From contig FN649149.1 of assembly GCA_000310025.1 (NCBI GenBank), positions 546,399 to 564,433 of the forward strand: 18,035 nucleotides of DNA. The letters run 5' to 3'. A program made the position numbers and the translations under genes. The stretch's first letter is position 1. Each line of letters starts with the position of its first letter. The notes under the pieces are model-generated. The model was not told the DNA's origin and did no database searches. It saw only the letters and a program-made list of their open reading frames with translations. The DNA is from Ectocarpus siliculosus (lineage: Eukaryota; Sar; Phaeophyceae; Ectocarpales; Ectocarpaceae). Shown here in pieces: positions 1 through 6,417 of the stretch.

Positions 1-27
1 AAAAAGGTACACTCAAATAAACTGGAC
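1..27 (-). repeat. Truncated inverted copy of repeat Z
   Basis: The first ~25 bases are the exact reverse complement of 8387-8411 inside the Z repeat at 8300-8460. The copy is cut by the window edge, so its full extent is unknown. Confidence 0.6.
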
Positions 28-261
28 CTTTTTTTTAATATGACACAACGAATCGTTTGTTTGTCGTTGTACGCCACAGCTTTCTTATCTAAAACAATTT
101 CGCTTGTGCTGTAAGCTTTCGAACATCACATGCATTGCATGCACATCGTGAAGTACAGGTTTGTTTTTGTCTTCTTCTTCTGTAATATTGCCAACGACAT
201 GCTGTGGTTTGAAGGTGCTGCTGTAGCCTCTACACTACTACAGTACCATATATATATATAT
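28..261. other. Gene-free stretch with an AT microsatellite
   Basis: No open frame, RNA gene or recognisable element is visible. A T-run lies near 30-37 and a short (TA)n tract sits at about 248-260, directly against the left edge of the large inverted repeat. The similarity between the repeat arms stops exactly at this AT tract, which may mark a breakpoint. Confidence 0.6.
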
Positions 262-277
262 TCCGGCTAGTATTTGT

Positions 278-368
278 GGGGAGAGAGATGGATTTGTAAG
301 AGTTGACGCCGGCCTTTGCAGCTAACGTGGCCGGAGAGACGATGAGCGTTTCGTGCGTCTCTCTCCCC
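278..368. repeat. 91-bp multi-stem palindromic motif, copy 1
   Basis: An 11-base inverted pair (GGGGAGAGAGA and TCTCTCTCCCC) bounds the motif. Inside it is a nested 6-base stem (CCGGCC with GGCCGG). This copy carries one base change (T near 327) that breaks the inner stem. The same motif occurs at 847-937, 1984-2074 and 2553-2643. Confidence 0.75.
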
Positions 369-846
369 AACACGTAGCCTAGAAACCGAAGAAATAATGA
401 AGCAATTCGAAAGAAAACAAAATAAAAGGAAGGTTTGTTCGTCGAAGCAGATAGAATAAACTGGTGTTTATTTTGTAACAGTCGAATTAGAATTTGGCTT
501 CATTTTCTACCGATAACCCAGGGTCACGGTGTTTGGAATTATTAGTCTATAGTTGGGGGTGTCATTCCGTGATCGAGTCCACGCAGGGGCTGTAGCAAAG
601 TCGGGTAACGTGTGACAGCTACAGAGCGCGTGAAGCAACGGAAGGACAGCAGCAGCCGCCTAACGCAGTAGCGGCGGCAGTTTAGAAAATCCCGCCCTCC
701 CATCCCTTTTCTTTCGAAGGTGGGGGCATAAGTTCGGGAATATTCGGTATCTAGTCAGGTGTTGTAGAATGGTGTGTACCATTTGAGGACTTGGTCAGTT
801 TTGGGACTCCTGCGTTTGCAGTCGTAGTCCCCCGGCTAGTATTTGT

Positions 847-937
847 GGGGAGAGAGATTGATTTGTAAGAGTTGACGCCGGCCTTTGCAGCTAACGCGGC
901 CGGAGAGACGATGAGCGTTTCGTGCGTCTCTCTCCCC
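847..937. repeat. 91-bp multi-stem palindromic motif, copy 2
   Basis: Same bounding inverted pair and intact inner CCGGCC/GGCCGG stem as the other copies. It is followed outward by a 29-base hairpin (803-831) whose ends are GGGACT and AGTCCC. Confidence 0.75.
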
Positions 938-1088
938 AACACGTAGCCTAGAAACCGAAGAAATAATGAAGCAATTCGAAAGAAAACAAAATATTCTCTC
1001 GCATGCATGTGTTTTTGCTTTTATCCGTTCCCGTGAATGCTGTTGAATGCACTTTCCGATTACGTATGCGGCCGCTTTGTATGCCATG

Positions 1089-1134
1089 GGACTTGTCGAT
1101 ACCATCAGTGGGGACTTGTCAATACCATCCGTGG
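1089..1134. repeat. 23-bp tandem duplication inside segment D
   Basis: Two adjacent ~23-base units begin with GGACTTGTC and differ at two positions. The same duplication is present in the second D copy near 6513-6558, so it predates the copying of D. Confidence 0.8.
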
Positions 1135-1436
1135 AGACGATTGCTTACGTGAGTGGGCATATTATCGTCGATTCCTTCAGCTATATGCCCCTCTGTGCGC
1201 GGCACAGACAAGATTGTACCGGCAAGTAGTCCCTAGTAAGCCGGGGGAAACAGAAAACAAGGCACCTGCCTCATGTGCATACTCGTGACAGCATCATGCC
1301 CTACTGCCGCGGGTCGATTGGTTATGTCCGATGCCGCAGGGTTCCTCCACCCCGTGCAGTACAATGGCTGCTATCAACCGCGACAAGTCAGCGTGCGACC
1401 ATACAACAGGCCCCGCTCTTTCTTTTTGCCGTTGAA

Positions 1437-1528
1437 TTTTTTTTTTCTTCAGCGAGAGTACGTCTCGGTTGGGACGAACCGCATTTTTTTTCTTCAGCGA
1501 GAGTACGTCTCGGTTGGGATGAACCGCA
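1437..1528. repeat. ~46-bp tandem duplication with T-runs inside segment D
   Basis: Two adjacent units, each a T-run followed by CTTCAGCGAGAGTACGTCTC and a short hairpin (CGGTT with AACCG). They differ by one substitution and in T-run length. Both units are also present in the D copy near 6859-6951. Confidence 0.8.
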
Positions 1529-1709
1529 TCCCATGTTTGGGAAGGGACCTATCTGAGCGGCGCGGCGAGCGAGACTGCGGTGGCTTGCCGCCGCTTATCT
1601 TACTGCACCCTCCCCCCTCGTGCTAAATGCACGCAGCGGTGAGGTCACAAGAGTAGCGGGACGCGAATAGGAACACGGCCGACACGATGGATGTTGGACA
1701 CGAGTACAC

Positions 1710-1719
1710 ACCTTTATAT
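1710..1719 (+). promoter_or_regulatory. TATA-like site in segment D
   Basis: The sequence ACCTTTATATGG is conserved in both D copies (the other near 7133-7142). It lies on the strand opposite to the gag and recombinase genes, so it could drive antisense transcription out of the terminal repeat. Evidence is motif-level only. Confidence 0.3.
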
Positions 1720-1983
1720 GGAGAGTCGCGTGCTGGTCACTTCCCCAATGCTTGCGCCGTGTCCCGTCCCGCCCTTTTCTAAACTGCCGCCGCTACTGCG
1801 TTAGGCGGCTGCTGCTGTCCTTCCGTTACTTCACGCGCTCTGTAGCTGTCACACGTTACCCGACTTTGCTACAGCCCCTGCGTGGACTCGATCACGGAAT
1901 GACACCCCCAACTATAGACTAATAATTTATTTTGTTTTCTTTCGAGTTGCTTCATTATTTCTTCGGTTTCTAGGCTACGTGTT

Positions 1984-2074
1984 GGGGAGAGAGACGCACG
2001 AAACGCTCATCGTCTCTCCGGCCGCGTTAGCTGCAAAGGCCGGCGTCAACTCTTACAAATCCATCTCTCTCCCC
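1984..2074. repeat. 91-bp multi-stem palindromic motif, copy 3
   Basis: Inverted pair at the edges and an inner CCGGCC/GGCCGG stem. It is followed by a 29-base hairpin at 2090-2118 with GGGACT and AGTCCC ends. Confidence 0.75.
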
Positions 2075-2552
2075 ACAAATACTAGCCGAGGGACTACGAC
2101 TGCAAACGCAGGAGTCCCAAAACTGACCAAGTCCTCAAATGGTACACACCATTCTACAACACCTGACTAGATACCGAATATTCCCGAACTTATGCCCCCA
2201 CCTTCGAAAGAAAAGGGATGGGAGGGCGGGATTTTCTAAACTGCCGCCGCTACTGCGTTAGGCGGCTGCTGCTGTCCTTCCGTTGCTTCACGCGCTCTGT
2301 AGCTGTCACACGTTACCCGACTTTGCTACAGCCCCTGCGTGGACTCGATCACGGAATGACACCCCCAACTATAGACTAATAATTCCAAACACCGTGACCC
2401 TTGGTTACCGGTAGAAAATGAAGCCAAATTCTAATTCGACTGTTACAAAATAAACACCAGTTTATTCTATCTGCTTCGACGAACAAACCTTCCTTTTATT
2501 TTGTTTTCTTTCGAATTGCTTCATTATTTCTTCGGTTTCTAGGCTACGTGTT

Positions 2553-2643
2553 GGGGAGAGAGACGCACGAAACGCTCATCGTCTCTCCGGCCGCGTTAGC
2601 TGCAAAGGCCGGCGTCAACTCTTACAAATCCATCTCTCTCCCC
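2553..2643. repeat. 91-bp multi-stem palindromic motif, copy 4
   Basis: Same structure as the other three copies. It is followed by the 29-base hairpin at 2659-2687. This copy is nearest the recombinase gene and may be part of its 3' untranslated region or of the element's recombination end. Confidence 0.75.
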
Positions 2644-2773
2644 ACAAATACTAGCCGGGGGACTACGACTGCAAACGCAGGAGTCCCAAAACTGACTAAG
2701 TCCTCAAATGGTACACACCATTCTACAACACCCACATCGAGGTCAGTTTCTGGACGACTACCGAATAAGTCAA

Positions 2774-3856
2774 CTATCCGTTCCCCCAGACGGTCCCCTC
2801 CCCCGGCTGTCTCGATACGATCCTACTGCCGTCTGTAAGTTTCCGTGACACTCGCCGCGAATCCTCTACATTGTTTCGCGCGTACGGCTTATATGCATCC
2901 GACCTCCACTTCCCTTCTCTCTGAATCACTCGTTCTGCGATGTCTCCGCCCGATGCAAGAGCCGTCGCGCCTCCAATTCGCAACGAGTGCAACGCGTACT
3001 CCTGGGGGTTACGCCCCGACTTCGCTACCACTTCTCTGACTGCACGGAGGGCAGCAGTATACCTCACTACTCTCACTGCTCTTCCACTACGGTACAAGGC
3101 CAACGGTGCGGAGTCAGGCAACGTCGCATGACACGATAACAGCTCCACCACAAGAGCCACCGCGCCGCCGCGTGCTCTCACACCTGACTGCGGTCCGGTG
3201 ACTTCGTCTCGCGTACGAACCCGTATGTTTCCTTTCTGCTCTTGATCGGCCTTGTGCCCTCTAAACCTCATTTCGACACGGTCTGCTCTACGATAGTGAC
3301 TAAAGACTAATTGCGTCTCGCCAGCAAACAATGCTACGTCCGCCCTCGTAAGACAGTGTGCCTCATGCACCCTGCCCGCATCATTCGCGAACACCTCATC
3401 AGACCGTGTGATAAAGAGATAGGACAAGCACAGACACAGCCACATCATTCTGCCCCCTTCCCCCCAGTTCCGGCTTGCGCTTTCCCCGTCCAGCAGCATA
3501 CGCCAAGACACAGGCAGGCGCACACGGGGTACCGTCCCCACAGCCACGTGGTTCCTCGCAATCCCCCTTAGCGCACATTTCAACATCGGAGACGACAAGT
3601 CTAGCTCGACAGAAGCTTCCAGCCTATGAAAATGTTGTACAGCCGTGAGTTTTCCGGATATTGTACTCGCTAGATTACCCTCAGACTCGAAACACCAGGC
3701 TACGAAGTCTATCAACTCCCACACATGAAGGTCCCCGGCACGTTGCCCTAGGAACTTGGGCTTCTCCGTCAGCCTGCGAAACGTGCACCAAGAGTTGAAG
3801 CCTGACGTGTAAGTCCTTCTAGACGAAGACGCAACTGAGTGCTCGACGAGCTGCAT
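2774..3856 (-). CDS. Tyrosine recombinase of a DIRS/Ngaro/Crypton-type mobile element
   Basis: Predicted DNA strand-exchange enzyme that would integrate or excise the element. From the first ATG (3856) it is 360 residues. The frame is open further upstream to an in-frame TAG at 4022-4024, but with no other ATG, so 3856 is the best start. Numbering from the upstream TTG at 3928, the catalytic set is visible: first Arg in ITRSDEVF (R175), beta-strand Lys in GHKADQ (K226), HSLR box (H314, R317), then GKW (W341) and DAYKPYAR, where the second Tyr (Y349) has the better spacing for the nucleophile. IGGATALASGG after the HSLR box is typical of eukaryotic YR elements. The N-terminal ~120 residues look like the SAM-like core-binding domain. 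The frame is intact and ends in TAG. It lies directly downstream of a broken gag-like frame and upstream of terminal repeats. Exact family (DIRS, Ngaro/PAT or Crypton) is undecided. Confidence 0.88.
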   Translation of the reverse strand: MQLVEHSVASSSRRTYTSGFNSWCTFRRLTEKPKFLGQRAGDLHVWELIDFVAWCFESEGNLASTISGKLTAVQHFHRLEASVELDLSSPMLKCALRGIARNHVAVGTVPRVRLPVSWRMLLDGESASRNWGEGGRMMWLCLCLSYLFITRSDEVFANDAGRVHEAHCLTRADVALFAGETQLVFSHYRRADRVEMRFRGHKADQEQKGNIRVRTRDEVTGPQSGVRARGGAVALVVELLSCHATLPDSAPLALYRSGRAVRVVRYTAALRAVREVVAKSGRNPQEYALHSLRIGGATALASGGDIAERVIQREGKWRSDAYKPYARNNVEDSRRVSRKLTDGSRIVSRQPGEGTVWGNG

Positions 3857-3995
3857 GCCAAGACGTCGGTAACAAAGTCCCGTCCTGCCTGTCCCAGGTC
3901 CTGAACCTGCTGATAGCCCTGGAGCCAACCTCGTGTAGACCGGCGTGCTGCCGTTCGATTTAGCCGCAGGTGCGCTGCCATCCGAGGTAGGCCCC

Positions 3996-4024
3996 CCCGC
4001 TACGCGGGAGAGCCCGCACCCCTA
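3996..4024 (-). promoter_or_regulatory. In-frame TAG followed by a GC hairpin between gag-like and YR frames
   Basis: The last gag-like frame ends at TAG (4022-4024). The same frame is then open without interruption into the recombinase. About 13 bases downstream of the stop, a CCCGC-GTA-GCGGG stem (3996-4008) can form. An alternative stem using the same GCGGG arm (4004-4017) is mutually exclusive with it. The arrangement resembles a stop-codon readthrough site, but this is inference. Confidence 0.35.
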
Positions 4025-4892
4025 TTTGTCTTTCCCGTGGGTGAAGAAGCCAGCGGCCTTGGGTCTCGCGCCGCCCTCGCCAGCGGCGCGCGCCTCTCCT
4101 CCGCGCCCTCCCCCGTTGCCGTGGCCAACGCCGCGCGCGCCGGTTGCCGGAGTTTCGGACGCTCCGCGCCTAGCGTGGGGAAGGGTTCTGGGCGTGGATG
4201 TGTGGGCAGTTGCGATCATGGCAACCGGACGACGAGTTGAAGGCGAAGCAGTAACCACGAGCGTGTCGAGCGATGCCGCCACTTTCTCTGTCACCAGGAC
4301 GCCTTTGCGAAGCAAGGATTGCCACTCCATCTGCGACAGTTTTGAAACTGCCGGAGGCCGCCCCAGGATGAGCCACGCTTTTACCCGGCGGAGGTCCCCC
4401 CACATCCGCGCTCTATCCTTTGCCGTAGCCTTAGCCGCCTCGGCGCTGGGTGTAGCGGGGGCCCGAGAGGCCGATGGTGGGGCGGTTGTGCCCACCAGTT
4501 GCACCCCCCCCCGGAAGGCCAGGTCCTGCTGCTTGGGTGGCGATCAGGTCGTCGATCGTTGCTTGAAGCTGCTGGCGATCGCCGGCAGCCTCATCGCGCT
4601 TCCGCTGCAGCTCCTCCCTCAGGCCGTCCACCAGCCCGCGGAGAGAAGCGAGCTCAGTCTCATCAGCGGGGGGGTCGTCGCGCGTGCCTGTCCCTGGCGC
4701 TCGCGAGGAGGATACCGCTCGACGCCTCGCGGGAGTACGTGATCCGCTGCGCGTCGAGGGGCGAGCCGTCGAGCTCGCCACCGATCGCGCGGTAGACCTC
4801 CTCGTGCGTGGTGTCGAAGGTGTCGCCGCCCGACCTCGCCCTGCTTGCCCAGCCGCTGCCCTGCCGCTCCGCGTGGAGGCCCGTGTCGGCAT
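4022..4892 (-). pseudogene. Broken gag-like gene of the YR element
   Basis: Likely remnant of the nucleic-acid-binding Gag protein of a retroelement. The ATG at 4892 opens a frame rich in Arg, Ser, Thr and Ala (about 75 residues). A clear coiled coil follows, roughly residues 78-122, containing LRGLVDGLREELQRKRDEA. At a run of about ten G on the minus strand (4504-4512) the sensible reading moves to another frame, with WGDLRRVKAWLILGR and MEWQSLLRKGVLVTEKV. Near 4260 a CCCH-like zinc finger (CFAFNSSSGC, then DRNCPHIH, spacing C-x8-C-x4-C-x3-H) lies back in the first frame, which stops at 4170. The second frame continues to the TAG at 4022 and ends GFFTHGKDK. So there are at least two or three frame breaks, and the copy is probably dead unless the poly-G tract is a sequencing error. 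GC content is much higher than in the flanks. The 265-codon plus-strand frame opposite is a GC-driven shadow. Confidence 0.55.
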
Positions 4893-5265
4893 CTGGTCGC
4901 GGTTGGAGTCGTATAAGCAGCGGACCGGCGGCAGGCGGCGGGCGAGCGTCAGGGCGGCGTTGCGGGAACACTTCTTTTCCTCTTCATCGTGGGCGTAGTC
5001 GATCGCGCGCCTGGATCTGCAGTTAGAATGGTCTACAAATCCTATCTTCGGGCGAACCTATCTGACGTGGGTTTTCGTCGGGCCCAGAACGGCGCGTTGT
5101 TATATCGCGAGCTCGCGTTAGTTCGTTCTCGACGCCTGTGGATTGAATGGAGTGATTATTGCTGCTGACGCTACGGTCACCGGACGTCGACCAATCCCGA
5201 ATATTTCTCTCTTTGGAACACTAGCGATGGTTTCTCTTTTTTTTTTTTATATATATATTTTCTTG
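4893..5265. other. Leader between the gag-like gene and the hairpin array
   Basis: No gene is visible. A possible minus-strand TATA-like sequence (GATATAAC, near 5099-5106) lies ~210 bases upstream of the gag-like ATG. A T-run plus (TA)n tract occupies about 5228-5260. Confidence 0.4.
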
Positions 5266-6041
5266 GATTCGGTGAACCCCGGTTCGCCATCGGCACGGGT
5301 GCTTCCACTCATTGGCGGGTCCCGTGCTGATACGTGTTTTTTTTTTTTTTTTCTTCGATGCGTTGGATACGGTGAACTCCACTTCCCAACAGCGCGGGTG
5401 CTTCCACTCATTGGCGCGTCCCTCGCTGAAACTGACAACACATATGCAGCACGGGTGCTTCCACTCATTGGCGCGACCTGTACTGATACTTGTACGCGGC
5501 GCGGGTGCTTCCACTCATTGGCGCGTCCCTTGCTGAAACTGACAACACATATGCAGCACGGGTGCTTCCACTCATTGGCGCGTCCCGTACTGATACGTGT
5601 ATGACTTCGTTTTCGATGCGTGGAGATCGGTTAATTCTACTCGCCAACAGTACGGGTGCGTCCACTCATTGGCGCGTCCCGTACTGATACGTGTACGGCG
5701 TTTTTGTTCTTTCTTTTTGAGATCGGTTAACTCTACTCACCAACAGCACGAGTGCTTCCACTCATTGGCGCGTCCCGTGCTGAGGCTGACATCACATATA
5801 TATGCAGCACGGGTGCTTCCACTCATTTGGCGCGTCCCGTACTGATGCATGATTTGTGGTATTTTTCTACCGCTGCGTTGAATTCGGTTAACTCTACTCG
5901 CCAACAGCGCGGGTGCTTCCACTCATTGGCGCATCCCGTGCTGATACATGTATGACTTCGTGTTTCGTTGCGTTGAGATCGGTTAACTTCCACTCGCCAA
6001 CAGCACGGACGAGTGCTTCCACTATTGGCGCGTCCCGTGCT
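5266..6041 (-). repeat. Array of ten 37-bp hairpin units with two linker types
   Basis: Ten units share a core of ~21 bases (TGCTTCCACTCATTGGCGCGT) between 8-base arms of the form AGCACGGG and CCCGTGCT. Units lie at 5292-5328, 5391-5427, 5448-5484, 5498-5534, 5555-5591, 5649-5685, 5745-5781, 5806-5843, 5906-5942 and 6002-6041. Linkers alternate between a short type (GAAACTGACAACACATATGC, three times) and a long type with a T-rich piece and GATCGGTTAACTCTACTCGC (five times between units; a sixth copy of this motif precedes the first unit). One linker is minimal. At least two units carry paired changes that keep the stem: 5649-5685 has both arms altered (AGTACGGG with CCCGTACT), and 5391-5427 has an A-T to G-C exchange. 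On the minus strand each core contains a CCAAT box overlapping a GCGCCAAT (E2F-like) sequence. The array lies in the leader upstream of the gag-like gene. Confidence 0.9.
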
Positions 6042-6047
6042 GGTGCG

Positions 6048-6417
6048 TGTCCTTGTTTTTTTTTCCATTGAGATCACTTCCGCATAGACAATCCTACGGC
6101 AGGTTGACGAGTTTTTGGCATGCATCAATTGCTGTCCGGGCGTTTTTGGTCGCTTAATCGTCGATGGACGTGACGTATTCTTATAGAAGTTTTGTGTCAC
6201 AGCGGCAATGAATTTGACGTGATGCCCCTCGAAACCGTGATGCGCTCACATGGACCGCTACCGGACGTTCCTCGCGAGTTCGAACCTCGCGTGTCACTTT
6301 CACCTCCCCCCCCTATTTTTTTCTCATCTTCTTTTTCCTTATGCATACAGCACGTAGTTCGCTGTCTCGTTTTTTTTTTTTCGTCTTCTTTGTTTTTCAG
6401 TCTTTTTCTTTGAGTCT
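6048..6417. other. T-rich leader segment without a gene
   Basis: Pyrimidine-rich DNA between the hairpin array and the terminal repeat, with no coding signal. It contains one perfect tRNA T-arm-like hairpin, listed separately. Confidence 0.5.
6273..6291 (+). other. tRNA T-arm-like hairpin
   Basis: CGCGAG-TTCGAAC-CTCGCG forms a perfect 6-bp stem with a 7-base loop matching the canonical T-loop and pol III B-box. No matching D-arm, anticodon arm or acceptor stem could be built around it. A GTGTCAC direct repeat flanks the area (6194-6200 and 6291-6297), possibly by chance. Confidence 0.35.

Larger units (their letters stand above)
262..993 (-). repeat. Left arm of a ~730-bp inverted repeat (YR-element terminal sequence)
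   Basis: This segment is the near-exact reverse complement of 1927-2660, with only a handful of differences seen by eye (for example near 327, 525 and 859). Each arm holds two direct copies of a sub-segment called B here (about 262-426 and 745-993), separated by segments C and A. Segment B also lies directly downstream of the recombinase gene at 2495-2733, so the arm belongs to the same mobile element. The inner edge of both arms ends in the same A-rich sequence (about 976-993). The near-identity of the arms argues for a recent event, or for an assembly artefact. Confidence 0.9.
994..1926. repeat. Core between the inverted arms: direct copy of 6418-7348
   Basis: This 933-bp piece matches 6418-7348 in the same orientation with very few differences (for example a T-run length change near 1437 and substitutions near 1646 and 1660). 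It comprises segment D and part of segment A, and ends abruptly where the right arm of the inverted repeat begins. It therefore lacks segment C, which completes the other copy. Two short tandem duplications and a TATA-like site lie inside. Several short frames are open here, but the same ones occur in both copies, they have no recognisable domain and they overlap each other, so I read the segment as noncoding terminal-repeat DNA. Confidence 0.9.
1927..2660 (+). repeat. Right arm of a ~730-bp inverted repeat (YR-element terminal sequence)
   Basis: Partner of 262-993. In plus-strand order it holds segment B (1927-2168), an extension (2169-2235), segment A (2236-2386), segment C (2387-2494) and a second B (2495 onward). 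The second B continues past the arm to 2733, 41 bases from the recombinase stop codon, so this arm is the true 3' flank of the recombinase gene. Segment C contains AATAAA-like polyadenylation signals on both strands (plus 2449-2454; minus at 2461-2466), the latter about 310 bases downstream of the recombinase stop. Confidence 0.9.

Noticed and set aside
1979-2170. 63-codon frame in segment B, repeated at 2548 and on the minus strand at 1008-751
   Set aside because: It starts at GTG or TTG-type codons, not ATG. Its repetition is explained by DNA-level duplication of segment B, and the region is full of palindromes.
3945-4742. 265-codon plus-strand open frame opposite the gag-like gene
   Set aside because: It lies in very GC-rich DNA where stops are rare, has no ATG at its start, is Pro/Ala/Arg-rich, and is antisense to the frames with a coiled coil and zinc finger.
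5247-5665. Frames encoding repeated peptides such as EWKHP across the hairpin array
   Set aside because: They arise from translating the tandem hairpin units. Frames shift with linker length, so the conservation is in DNA and not protein.
5266-6041. CRISPR-like repeat array
   Set aside because: Linkers are themselves repeated and of two types rather than unique spacers, unit spacing is irregular, the context is a eukaryotic mobile element and no cas genes are present.
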